Assembly (NCBI GenBank): GCA_022560025.1
Contig: JAFISE010000025.1
Span: 186,001-250,000, forward strand
DNA: 64,000 nucleotides
DNA from: Stagonosporopsis chrysanthemi
Taxonomy: Eukaryota > Ascomycota > Dothideomycetes > Pleosporales > Didymellaceae
Direction: 5' to 3'
Shown: piece by piece, positions 12,086-23,490 of the stretch
Position numbering within the stretch: position 1 is the stretch's first letter
Layout: every line of letters begins with the position of its first letter
Notes under the pieces: model-generated
Seen by the model: the letters and a program-made list of their open reading frames with translations, nothing else
Databases searched by the model: none
Told to the model about the DNA's origin: nothing
Position numbers and translations under genes: made by a program

Positions 12086-12925
12086 ATGTCCGCCAGATTG
12101 CTTCCACCTCGCACATTGGCCCGCTGCCACCCACTCATCCTCGACTTCCTCGCACCACGAACCATCACACCATGCACATCGACATCGACAACGCAGTCGC
12201 GCCCACGGCGGCGACACCAGAGCACCGCACCCCACACACCCAGCAACTCGCATGCACCCACACCCTCGTCCGCCTCAGCTTCAAATCTCAACCCCCCAAC
12301 CAACAACGCAACCGTTTCCTCCACCACACCCAAGCCCTCCAAACCCATCCACGAACTTACTGCCGACCAACGCGCCTTTCTCGCCTCCGCCCTGCGCGTG
12401 AACCAAACAGGTGAACTGGCCGCAATCCTCATCTACGCCGCGCAGTCGCCGCTGCTCGTGCGCTCGCACCCGCATCTGCGGCCGTTGATGAAGCACATGT
12501 ACGACCAAGAAGCTGGGCACTACAAGTTCTTCAACGAGGTGATTTCGAAGCACCGCATCCGGCCGACGGCCATGACTCCGATTTGGACCGCAGCAGCGAG
12601 CGTGCTGGGGTGGGGCACGGCGTTCCTGGGGCGCGAGGCGGCCATGGCGTGTACAGAGGCTGTGGAGACGGAGATTGGGACGCATTACAACGAGCAGGTG
12701 AGGGTGCTGCTTGACTGGGCGGGGAAGTGCGAGGAGAGGGGGGAGAGTCTGGGGCCTGAGTTGGAGGCGTTGCTTGGTGAGTTGAGGAGGATAAGGGACG
12801 AGGAGTTGGAGCACTTGGATCATGCCGTGGAGAACGATGCGAAGGAGGCGAGGCCGTATGAGTTGCTTACTGAAGGGATCAGGGCGGGGTGTCGGGGGGC
12901 GATTTGGGTCAGCGAGCGGGTGTAG
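12086..12925 (+). CDS. COQ7: Coq7/Cat5, 5-demethoxyubiquinone hydroxylase, mitochondrial
   Basis: A single exon encodes 279 aa. The first ~90 residues are Ser/Thr/Pro- and Arg-rich without acidic residues, fitting a mitochondrial presequence plus linker. The catalytic domain starts at LTADQRAFLASALRVNQTGE. All di-iron ligand motifs are visible: TGE, DQEAGHYKFF, TEAVETEIGTHYNEQ and RDEELEHLDHAVEND (two ExxH motifs plus bridging Glu). Known reaction: hydroxylation of demethoxyubiquinone, the penultimate step of ubiquinone synthesis, on the matrix face of the inner membrane. The gene diverges from RTF1 and converges on MRC1, with only 133 bp between stop codons. The usual C-terminal amphipathic IRAGCRGAIWVSE is present, so the protein is complete. 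Confidence 0.97.
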   Translation: MSARLLPPRTLARCHPLILDFLAPRTITPCTSTSTTQSRPRRRHQSTAPHTPSNSHAPTPSSASASNLNPPTNNATVSSTTPKPSKPIHELTADQRAFLASALRVNQTGELAAILIYAAQSPLLVRSHPHLRPLMKHMYDQEAGHYKFFNEVISKHRIRPTAMTPIWTAAASVLGWGTAFLGREAAMACTEAVETEIGTHYNEQVRVLLDWAGKCEERGESLGPELEALLGELRRIRDEELEHLDHAVENDAKEARPYELLTEGIRAGCRGAIWVSERV

Positions 12926-13058
12926 ATGTGTATGATGATTGTGTTGTACGATACAAGAGATGGAATTGAACAAGAATAGTAAATGTAAATATCCACTTGC
13001 TATCCAACACCCAAAGCACCATACTCCACGCTGTAACGCCGTTCGCTTGTATACACAG

Positions 13059-16000
13059 CTACTCGAATCCACCACTCAAGTCGCCCAAAACACTCCTCAT
13101 CCCACCCATCTTCCTCGCACCATCGACCTTCTTCTTGAGAACCTCCTTCCTCCGCTTATCCTTCTTCTCCAATAACGCCCTCCTCTCCGCCTCTCTCGCC
13201 TGAGCATGGATATTGCTCCTGCCCGTGCCACCTCTCCTGACACTCCCCTCACTACTCTGGCTGGTACGCTGGCTCTCACTCCTCTCACTCACGGCAGACA
13301 GATTACTAGTCGCCTGTCGTATCAAGCTTGGCACCCTAAAGCCCGGCACCGCGCCTGCGCGAGACGGAGCGTGGAATGCCAGACCGCCTGCGCTGTCCTG
13401 CGATTCCTCGAGTGTCGACTGTCGACTCAGTGTGAGGCGATCGACTACGGCTTTGCGCACTGGCTTTTCGACAATCTCGAGATCCGAGTCACTGTCGGAC
13501 AAGTACTGGCTGTCTGGAATTACGATGCGCGAGTCCTCAAGCAACTCGGAGACGGAGTTTTGTACGTCGGCGAGCGTGACCGGCCGTCGTGCGAGGCCAT
13601 TATCGGTGCGGCGCAGGTTCGGGGGAGGGCGGTTCTCCTTTTGAGATGATGTGGGAGACTTGCGCTTCAGCGGATTCGGAGGAGGCATGTCTTGAGAGTC
13701 GGTCTGCGAATCCGGGACTACCATCTCAGCTTCAGCTTCTGATCCCTCCTGTGGCTGCTGTGATTGAGATTGGGAGTCATCCGCATAAATGCTTTTTGGC
13801 TCTGGCATCTCGAGGAAGTCATAGTCTGCGTCGTCTGCAAAGTCGGCGAGGGTCTTGAAAAAGGCTTGCTGCTTGGGATTTTCGGCAATCTTGCCAATGT
13901 TCTCGTCGCTCATAAGTGCCTTTTGCATGCGGGCAAAGGCAGCGCGCTTCCGGCGCTGCTTCATCTCGGCTTCGTCCTCGCTGTCAGACATGTCAAAAGC
14001 ATCGCGGCCGGCACGCTTGCGTAGACCGCCGTTCATAAGATCTTTGTAGAGTTGATTGACATTCTTCTCGTCGTCCTTCTTATCCTTGTCACTGCAGATA
14101 TGTTAGTGGTATGCAATCAAGATGAACCAGAATGCTTACGCGTAGAAGGCAGCGATTTGACGCTCGTCGACTTTGACATTGTTGTGGTCGATCATGTTTT
14201 TTAGTTCCTCGTCCTCTTCGCCGCTATCGTCGTCGCTTGCTCCTCCAATGCCGGCGTACTCATCCTCAGACTCGTCGGCCTGCTCCTGAACCACGTCCTT
14301 GGCAGCACTATTCTTCTTGTTGAAGTTTTCAATGGCCTTCTGTTTCTTAGCGCCCTTCTGCATGGCGCGGAGGGCATCTTTGTGCTTTGGTGGCTGTTGG
14401 ATGTCATCGACATCACTCAGATCAGAGACAGCGTGAACAAGATCTTCCTCAACGTCAGACAACTCGTCCATGGCCTCACGACGACCACGCTGCAATTTGC
14501 CAGTTCGGCGCTTCAAGGGTGACTCTGCCACTGACATCATGACAGTCTCGACGGTGGAGGTCGGCATCGTGAAGCCAGCTGGTGAGCGAGTGAACGAGAA
14601 GCCAGCATCTTGTGTCGGTTCGGGAGCTTCAGAGAACTGGGTTCGCGAAGGGCTTGGGCCAATAAGCTCACCTATACCCAAACTGAACTGAGATTCGGCT
14701 TCAGCTTGAGATGCTTTGCGCGGAGACACAAACAGTTGACTGTTCGGCACAAGTGTGTCATGGTTCTGACTGAACCTGACACCCGGTTGGGTATCCGGCA
14801 AGCTGCGCAAGAAATCCAATGAGTCTTGCTCGGGTCCTTGATATGTGGCTTGCGTGTCATCAAGGTTTGCCATGGTTCCAGCAAACATTTGTGTGAGCCC
14901 AAGACCGGTGCTCAATTCGCCGAAGCCAAACGCTGCTTTCGCTTCATCTTGTGTCGCTTCTTGAGTGGGAGATCCAAGCTTCGGATTCTCATCATCGCCT
15001 TCGTCGTCATCGTCGATTACTCGTCGACCTCGCTTGGCTGTGCCCCTACGTGTAGGCACACTAAGCTCATCTTCGTCATCGACCACCTCGTCCACCTGAG
15101 GCAAAAGCATGATCGCTTTTGCAGCTCTCTCAATCGAGCCATCAACCGCATTTGTCTCTTCTTCTTCAGCCTCCATGGGCTCATCCTCAGAGCCAGAGAG
15201 CTCAAGTTCAGCCTCCTCTTCCTCTTCCTCTTCCTGATCCTCGTCATCACCCTCTACTACATTCTCGTCATCGCTGCCCACGAAGTCTTCATCTGATTCG
15301 TCACTAGAGGGAAGCTCGTCGGCCAGCTCGCCGTTGGCTTTTGCCTGCTTCTTCTCCTGTTTGGCAAGCTTCAGATCTTCCTGTCGTTGCTTCTCAAACT
15401 GGGCCACCATGTCCTCGACCTCCATCTGATGCTTCTCCCGCTCCTCTGCAGTTTCGATGTGGATTCCACGTCGCTTGAGCTCTTCGACCCTTTCTTCACG
15501 CACTCTCTGTGCCTGCTGACGAGCTTTTTGGGCTAGAGAGAAGTGCATCTCACTGCGGCTGATGGTTTTTGGACCTTTGCGTGTGCTCTTCGGGGATGTG
15601 AGGTGTGCGAGGTGACGAAGAGTCACAAACGACTTCAACTCATCTTGCTCTTTCGTCTGAACGCGGTCGAAAACAGCAAATCTGCTTCTAGGCAAAGCTT
15701 TCGTGTCGTCTTCAGAGTCAGAAAGCTCCACCATGGTACTGTCTGAAGGTTGAGCACACTGTACAACGACTTGCTGTTCCTGTAATGGCCAAGAGCGTGT
15801 AGGGAGGTGAGCGAACTCCGGAGCGCGACCTTTCCCTTTATCTACTCTTATGGGTACGGGCGTGGTGTCGTCCGTGCCTGGTTTGAAAACAGCTTTTGGT
15901 GTGATGTTGTTGCTCCCGACCTCAACTTTCTCGAACTCAGCATCCTGACGTGGTGGGCTCGTGGGTGGCGTATCATGCGTCGTTTGTGCTTCAACATCGG

Positions 16001-16967
16001 ATGATACAAGCGTTGTGGTTTTCTCTGGGCTAGTTGGTGCTGTAGTCACCTCCTCCTCTCGCCCATTGAATCCAAATCTAGTGAATAGGTCTTTTGTTGA
16101 GTATCTCTTTTTCGTTTTGGCCTGATGAGTGAGCTGCATGTTACGGCTGATTCGTTGCTGATCGCGGGCCATGGCCTCCAGAGCCTTCTTGCCAGCCCGT
16201 CGGGTGGGTTTAGCCTGTTGGGTCAATCGCCTGTCAATTTCGCCGTCACTGTCACTGCCCGCGTCCTGGCCTGGTACACGCACAGAAGCCTTCTCTTGCG
16301 CTAATTGAGCAGCTTCCTCCTGTTGCTTTGCCAGCCTCTCTGCTCTGATACGCTTGACGCGCTCTTGCAATTCCGTTGCAGGGGCGCGTGGTGGCGATCC
16401 ATCCGAGTCAGAGACTGCTGACGGCCGAAATTGTGATCGCTTCTTGGTTGGAGATGGCCCTGGCGACACAAACAGCCCAGGAGACGACTGACGTGATCGT
16501 AGGCGTGGTGACGAAGATGCGTGTCGACTCGGTGACTTCTGCATCTCGACTAGAGTCCTACGGGCAAAGTTGCGTACTGGAATTGGCTCCTCTTCATCAC
16601 TCTCGATAGTGGCGGCAAGACCAGGTGCCACTTCCTGTGCCTGTTGCTCCTGTATTTCCTTCTCTGCCGCCAATCGTTGCTTCATACGTTGATACGCACT
16701 CTCTGCGTCCACTTCTGCGTCCACTTCTGCGTCCACTTCTGCGTCAGCGTCGGCGTCGGCTTCAGGTGACTGGATTCGAAGCCGGCTCTTTGGTTCGAAT
16801 GAGGGTCTCGTGATCTTATTCGGTGCATCTTCAGAATCTGAAGCTTCGCTTGCAGAATCCGCGCTGCTATCTGAGGAATCACTCGAATCCGATTTACGCA
16901 AAGCAGCCAACAACTTCATCCGAGGCTTTGAGGCCGCAACGGATGGGCTTAGTGACGTGGTCGCCAT
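13059..16967 (-). CDS. MRC1: Mrc1/claspin-like DNA replication checkpoint mediator
   Basis: Two exons, complement(join(13059..14091,14140..16967)), joined by a 48 nt intron with GTAAGC donor and TCTGCAG acceptor, encode about 1286 aa. The protein is very acidic and Ser-rich with many SQ/TQ pairs, the expected targets of Mec1/ATR kinases. The diagnostic Mrc1 block spans the intron: KNMIDHNNVKVDERQIAAFY, then ADKDKKDDEKNVNQLYKDL. Coiled or charged segments (LAQKARQQAQRVREERVEEL) lie upstream. Near residues 75-88 an in-frame 12 bp repeat gives AEVDAEVDAEVDAE. Known role: travels with the replication fork (Tof1-Csm3), speeds forks and relays the S-phase checkpoint signal to Rad53. The start ATG is the first in the frame. 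Confidence 0.93.
16703..16750. repeat. in-frame 12 bp minisatellite in MRC1
   Basis: Three and a half tandem copies of TCTGCGTCCACT lie within MRC1 exon 1 and encode repeated Ala-Glu-Val-Asp on the minus strand. A partly related GCGTCGGCGTCGGC run continues the acidic stretch. The 12 bp period keeps the reading frame, so copy number can change without disrupting the gene. Confidence 0.85.
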
Positions 16968-19359
16968 AATGTTTACGTGCGCGCGTGGATGCGATTTGGA
17001 CGGAGTGGTGCGGTTTGTCGGACGCGTATTGGGATGGGATCAAGAGCAGATGCTGTTGACAATGAAAGCGTATAGACTCTCTATGCTCGCCGAAATCAAG
17101 TGCTCATAGTAAGCACAACAACGATCAGAAACTTAACGGTGCAAATGTCCGTGGCGGGAAGAGCTCGAGCAAGCATCAGTATCAAAGTGCTTCCATGCGG
17201 ACGCGACGCAACGCGACGCGACCGGCTAGCCCGATCGAGTCAAGCGCCACCGTGCCCCTCTTTCAGATTCTTGAAGCACGTCCAGCATTGCTCAGCATAC
17301 CGACGTACTAACAGTGCAGCAATATTCAGGAGCTCATCAGATAGTGCAATGCTCAGCTGCATTATCATCCGCAAGTCTGCTGCTTCGATAGTCCTCTGTT
17401 ATGTCTCTTCTCTATAAGCACGGCTTTCGGAGGAGCTGCCGTTTGTCGCAACACACATCGATGCGCTCAATAAACAGATGGCTCACGTCGACAGTGAACC
17501 TTTTTCGTTACGCTCCTACTACCCAAAGCCGCCATTGCAAGTCAATCAGAATCAACTACCGCCCCCGCGGACATTGGTTCCGGAAATGACATCCCTTGTC
17601 GAAATGCAAGTTCGCTGATCATTCGTGAAATCAAATACTTTCCTTGGTTCCTCTGGCTTCCGACAGAATGAGCTCACCTGACCCACAGTGCGGCTTTGCT
17701 CGTAAGCTCTGAGGCTGTGCTGGCTCTAACGCCATCAAGAACACCATGGTTTCTTCTCTTGTCTTGAGTCCAACAGCTTATTATCGAAAATGCTTATGGT
17801 GGTGCTAAGAAACTCCACCTTTCCAGTTAGCCCAAACCTTCCAACGCTCCCACGTGTGCAGTGCTCGTATCGGAAACTATGTTCTCGCAACCCCCAGCAT
17901 AGTTCAAACACACTGCTCGGCTCAATGCTATTTGTTCGTACGAATGAGCAGCTACGCGGCATGGAATCTCCGGACGCCTCGGTCCTGCATGCTGACACCG
18001 TCATTTGCTCGTTTTCGCTTCCATGAACGATGTTTCATGTTTCTCGGCCACTAATCTGGATGCGAATACAACTTCTGAAAAGAACTGTCGTTATTTTACG
18101 GCTGATACAGCTTCCCATGTCATTCTCGAAATAGCACATGTTCAGGGAACCAGCTCAATCATACAGAACCCTACGGAGTCATACTCGGCCGCCAAGAGCG
18201 CCCTCCTGAAGTTTTATCGATAGTGCAGGGAAGCGGAAGCGGAAGCAGATCCTCAACGACTGGCTCCATACATTTGGTGCGGAGTGCAGAATCTTACTTC
18301 CACTCCACGTCTTGAATGACGACGAACTACGGCCGCAAGCAGGGGCCGACCTGCAAACATGACAACACACTCGAGATATATCCAAGGTGGATGCGGTGAT
18401 TAAATAACGATCGTCTGTTTGAGTGGAAGGTTTGAGGGTACATGCTGTTCAGGACCCCTGGGGTATCTACACACAGTACACACAGGAATCTTGTGCAGCA
18501 GCTCTACAAAGGTTCAAGGGCGCACCCTGTCATGCAGGTCTGAGCCTCGACTGGGTTGCATCTTAAACGCAGGCGTCGAGCCAATTATCGACTCGCGAGG
18601 CGTTGTTGCGCCACAATGTGGGGGGCTGCACCCGGAGCCCCTGGTTCGCGAAAGCGATGCAAGGCTCCAGAATTCATCGCAATAAACAAGCAAGTCGATC
18701 CGCAACCCGCAAGGCTGTGAGGAAGCTGAGAGCGTGGTACGATGTATCTAGTCGCCCGATACGATGGGCGACAAGAACAGAACGTCTCTTCGAGTTTAGT
18801 GTTGTTTCACAATGCTCGCTCAGGGGTAGCATTCGAAGAACCGGAGCCCAGCGGCACTACCACGGCTGTCCTGGCGATCGCTCAGGTACATTGCTCGCGT
18901 TCGCCGTTGCGCGTGACGGGTCTGGTGGATTCACAGAAGGGAAATCGAAGTTTTTGGGCCTTTGAAGCGTTCGTTGGAGCGACACAGGCTCACTGGCGAG
19001 ATCTGCGTACTATATTTACAAAACCCTGCGCGGTATTGATGACTGCCTGCATGCCTGTAGCGCTAAGTGGTTTCATCCGGACCCTCCCAGGGCTTGTTGA
19101 AACGATCTCTCTTCTAAACAAGAGCCACCCGCCTCTCCGCTCGGGAGATTAGACGATCAATGTCTTCCTGACGGCCTAACTTCCGCACTTGTCCTTGTCC
19201 AACCGCTCTGACAAAATCGCCGCACCTTCTCGAACGCCATTTCGCCATTTCGCGTACCGCTGACCCCTTTCGCTGCGACACCAACACCACGACCTCGCGA
19301 CGACTCGTCAGAACCAGATTCGGGCGTGATATTGGCTTTTACGCGCGAATCTGGATAAC
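16968..19359. other. divergent intergenic region MRC1/zinc-finger gene
   Basis: This 2.39 kb lies between divergent start codons. The longest ORFs (18603-18965, 18742-19152) show no domain and lack the codon pattern of neighbouring genes. The last 200 bp before 19360 are C/T- and CGA-rich, as expected of a promoter and 5' UTR. The middle (17.1-18.9 kb) may be eroded sequence, but I recognise nothing in it. Confidence 0.5.
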
Positions 19360-21160
19360 ATGGAGAACGAAGATCCTCAATTCTACCAATATGGCACGCC
19401 GCAGTCCAGCAATTCCTTCAAGCGCCCGCGCCGCAGTCTTCAAAGCTCGATGCCCTTGGGTAGCGTGTCCGAAAGCGCGACACCGTCACCCCGGATCTCT
19501 GCCCACGGCTCACTGAATCCTACCGTCATCGATCACATACACGGCTTGAAGCACTTGGACGACCAGCAAATCCTGTTGTTGCTGCAGGCGGCGCGCAATG
19601 GAGGTTCGTGTCAACAACGCATCCCTGGCTATGCATTGTCTCATACACACGCAGATGGTATGCGAGTACCCGACAGGTCCTCCATGATGTCGACGTCGAC
19701 GATGAGTAGCCGAGCGTCATCGTATTTGAGCGTTCCTTCCAGTCGCGTACCAAGCATGCTGTCCGACCCTCGCTCGTCAATCGCTTCAACCGACTCGTCG
19801 TTCACGCACTACAGCGCCGCCTCTTCGCGCATGTCCACAGCATCTTCGCGTCTGTCAACGATCTCCACCGCTTCGACACCAGCACCGAAAAACTTCGCTT
19901 GCACATTTTGCGACAAGGCTTTGAAATCGAAGCCATACTGGAAGTCTCACGAGGAGGAGTTCCACGAGCAAAGACTTACATGGCGCTGTCCGGACTGCGA
20001 GCAGATATTTCACGCGGGCAAGCGCTTTCGTGAGCATCACACTAAGCTTCACGTATGTTACACGACTTTTCCTTTGCTTGCTCTGTACTGACTACGTAAA
20101 GGGCTGCGAACATTGCAAACAGCCAAGGGAGAGTGGGCAGCCTACCAGCAGGAAAGCTTCTCCCTGCGTGAAGAAATACGAAATAGTAATGCACGACAAG
20201 GATGCATGGGGTTGCGGCTTCTGTGCGACTCTACTGACTACTTGGGAAGAGAGATGCGAGCACATCGCACTGCACTTCGAAGAGAAGGGAGGGGTGAAGT
20301 GGAATTTCACCAATGTTATCCTCGGTCTGCTGAAGCAGACTGATGCAGCGCATGCATGGAATACTTTGCTTACGCAGCGCCACGGAGACGAACAAAACTG
20401 GCCAAAGCTGACCTGGGAATCCAAAAAATGCAACCGCCTGCGATACAAACTGGAGACCAAGTGGCACACCAGTGCATTCGACATCGAGAAGTTGGTTCAG
20501 GACACCTACGATCTGGCCGAAATCGAGCCTAAGGATGCCGTCGACTCTGTACCAGAGATGACACCTGACGCGTCTGAGCCAAACGACTCAGCTCATAGCG
20601 AGATTGTCGAATTCAAATTGGAGACAGCTGACTTTGCAAACGATTCGAGACTACAGAGCTCACACGGAGTTCCACAAGATCAACAGATGATGGATCTAGA
20701 TCCCGACCCTCCTCAAGCTATGCATCACCAACAGTCATTCCAACAAAGCCAATGGCCAGTTAGCGCCGACATGTCACAGGCTCACTTGACTGCCGATGCA
20801 AATATGGGCGCTTATGGTGGCTATAACACAAGTATGGCGACAATGTCGGCGTCCTTCGCGCAGCCGCTCCCACAACAGAGCTTTCAACAGCAACAGACGT
20901 GGCCAAACACGGACTTCGTATCGACATCCGACCTGATCAACTTCCAACAATCGACCTCGTACATGAATTATCAGCAACCAAAGGAAGTCGTGTCCGTCCC
21001 GACCTCGCAGTATGCCAACTTTGCCCACTACCCCCAACAACAACCCCAGCAAAGGCAAAGTGTTCCTCCGGATTTCATGACTGGCAACCCGTCGTCTTCT
21101 CGAAAATACGTGCCGAAGCTGGTGAATATCTCGAACTCGAGTCACCGGGCTATGCATCCC

Positions 21161-21192
<32 letters not shown>

Positions 21193-21334
21193 TCCGCCTG
21201 CGCCTCCGCCCAAGGATGAATCACAAGGCAATCGTTTCTCAAGGATGATCATGCGAAGAAAACCAAGCAACATCTCACAACACGGTGCCCAGAGAGACGC
21301 TATGAACTGGAACAACGAAATGAACTGGGGATGA
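19360..21334 (+). CDS. C2H2 zinc-finger protein with Gln-rich C-terminus
   Basis: Two exons, join(19360..20052,20102..21334), encode about 641 aa. The 49 nt intron has a GTATGT donor and CTGAC branch site. The N-terminal ~175 residues are Ser-rich and low complexity. Two C2H2 fingers follow at about 181-202 (CTFCDKALKSKPYWKSHEEE) and 210-231 (CPDCEQIFHAGKRFREHHTK); the second ends exactly at the intron. Exon 2 opens with GCEHC and a third, Cys-rich module (WGCGFCATLLTTWEERCEHI) followed by a helical region, an arrangement common in fungal C2H2 regulators. The C-terminal half is Gln-rich, with a Q10 run near 21163-21192. It is probably a nuclear transcription regulator; the target is unknown. 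Confidence 0.9.
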
Positions 21335-22210
21335 GTTGACTCATAGTCCAGCATCTGGACTGTTTCATGCACAACACACCTCACTGTAAAAAGTGATTCC
21401 GAACCTCGTTTCAGTGACGGCTCGCCGACTAAAGTGCCGCGCCGAGCTGAGCGAGCTACACGACACCACCACGGAGCTGTACTCTTCATATTTCCTATCG
21501 TCTCTGAGTTTGGAAGCAAGGTATACCCATAATGTAGCGTTATTTACGGCTTTTCTATCATGTTTTGGTCTACTCAAAAGATATTCTCCTTCATGTTATT
21601 TTAGTGTCTTCACCACATATCCCCAAGACCGCATTTCTCTGAACATTCCACGCAGCGTCCGTAGCAATTGATGTAATGAGGCAGGGTGGCTTTGATTTTG
21701 AAGGCGACGCCTATAGATGGTCAAATAGTGCACCGAATGTTTCCTAGATAATGTAAGATTATTGACACTCAGAAAGATGAGCTTGTATTTTGACATCGCG
21801 GACAGAAGGTTGACTAATTGCCATATTGTCCCCACTGTTCCCGCGGAGCGTCCGCCGCCTCGACCTGCTCAATTGGTAAGACGCGCGACATCGCGCTATG
21901 CTTCCCCGCGCCTGGCCCATGCGTCATCCTTCAAAGGTCATGGAGTCACAAATTCCTCAAGAGAGCACTATCGATATTCGTGATCTGGAATCACGCACGC
22001 TCTGTCAGCAAGGCAAGACACGTTCTGAGTACAAATACTACCCGATCATATCGATTGAAGCTCTGGACCTTTTTTCTCGTGCATTGCAACGCCTTCGGCT
22101 GTTTGCATTCCTGAGGACTCTAGAACTTGTATCGAAGACTGCGCCGTACGACTTCCACAGCACATTCGATAGTTCTGTCAGCAGGGTGCCGCCAGCAGGG
22201 TGCCGCCAGC
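21335..22210. other. intergenic region, zinc-finger gene to MOSC gene
   Basis: This 876 bp contains the 3' UTR of the zinc-finger gene and the promoter of the MOSC gene. It is AT-rich at 21500-21800 and GC-rich at 21840-21940. No gene is supported. A stretch near 21864 resembles a tRNA 5' end but has no TTCGA arm downstream. Confidence 0.5.
22179..22206 (+). repeat. 14 bp tandem duplication abutting a start codon
   Basis: CAGCAGGGTGCCGC occurs twice in direct tandem (22179-22192, 22193-22206) and a third partial copy (CAGC) runs into the ATG at 22211 of the MOSC-domain gene. It therefore lies in the immediate 5' UTR or leader of that gene. Confidence 0.85.
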
Positions 22211-23335
22211 ATGGCGCAGTCGCAAGCGACGCAATTAGCAATCGTCCTCTCTGCCTTCCTCTTGCCTATCTTGATCTACCTGTACTTCACAAGGTCACAA
22301 ACGAAGAAAAGCAATGCTGGGCCCCTACCCCCACCGACTGAGATCACGGCTCTTTACATCCATCCAATCAAGTCATGTCACGGCATCAGGGTGCAGTCAG
22401 CAAAGTTGCTTTCCACTGGACTCGACCTTGGTAAGCCTGCGACTGATATCTTCACGCTGATCGGTGGCTGACTATATATCCATCCAGATCGACAATGGAT
22501 GTGGGTAACGGCAGACGATTACGAATTTTTGACCATCCGCCAAAACGCGAGAATGACTCTCATCCGCCCGACATACAGTGCCAAAACCGACACTCTCACT
22601 GTCACAGCACCGGCACCAAGTTCTGTTGACGAGAAACTCGAGTTCAGCATCCCGGCACACCCGTCCGCAGATTGGCTTTCATCCAACACCGAGCGCCATG
22701 AGGCCAAGATCTGGAATCAATGGACACCCACACAAGTCTACTCGACAAAGCTGACCGCTCCCTTCAACGACTTCTTCGGTAAAGAAGTTCGGCTTGTATA
22801 CAAAGCGCCTCAGTCCAGCGAACCACGGCCCCTCCGCTCCAACGGTGCAGCCGACGTGTTGGGCCGAGAAGCATCGACCTGTTTCCCCGACCTGATGCCC
22901 ATCCTCGTAGGCAGCCAATCCAGCATCGACGAGCTGAACAGCCGCATCAAAGCCGCCGAGAACGGCGATCTGACACTCGACGTATCGCGCTTCCGCCCTA
23001 ACATTCTGGTGCGCGGACAGGCTTCTGCGCCTTGGGACGAGGACCGCTGGAAGACCCTGCGTATCAAGTCGTCCGGCAAGACGGTTACGAATCTGGATGT
23101 TACACAGCGCTGTGCGAGATGCCATGTGCCAAATGTGGATCCAGAGACAGCAGAAGAGCATAAGCGGCAGCCGTGGGATACGCTGATGAAGTATCGCAGG
23201 GTTGATGAGGGTATCACATACAAGCCTTGTTATGGCATGTTGTGTGTGCCCCGCGAGACTGGAGAATTGAGGGTGGGGATGACGCTGGAGGTGACGGCGG
23301 TCACTGATCAGCATCGGTATATTGCCGGCTTCTAG
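22211..23335 (+). CDS. MOSC-domain molybdoenzyme, mARC-like
   Basis: Two exons, join(22211..22430,22488..23335), encode about 355 aa. Residues 8-28 are a hydrophobic membrane anchor (LAIVLSAFLLPILIYLYF) followed by basic residues. The MOSC N-terminal beta-barrel begins TEITALYIHPIKSCHGI, and the MOSC core includes RFRPNILV (about 242) and DVTQRCARCHVPNVDPETAE, whose Cys282 is the likely molybdenum ligand. Family knowledge: the mitochondrial amidoxime reducing component takes electrons from cytochrome b5 and reduces N-hydroxylated compounds, with an N-terminal anchor in the outer membrane. That location is inferred here. ATG 22211 is chosen because it gives the anchor directly; the leader upstream is a tandem repeat. 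Confidence 0.9.
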
Positions 23336-23490
23336 GGACAATAGTCACAAGGTGTCTCAGACGATAGTGTATCTGAAGCCCAAAAGAAGCGATTTGATTG
23401 CTCAGGCCAATTCTCCTAGGATGACAGAGGTGTATGAATGTTTATAGGTGAATTGTACGTTATATGTTCATCTATATCTCACTACATAGC

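Noticed and set aside
21864..21940. tRNA-like start (GCTCAATTGGTAAGAC)
   Set aside because: No TTCGA-type T arm and no pairing acceptor stem at the right distance.
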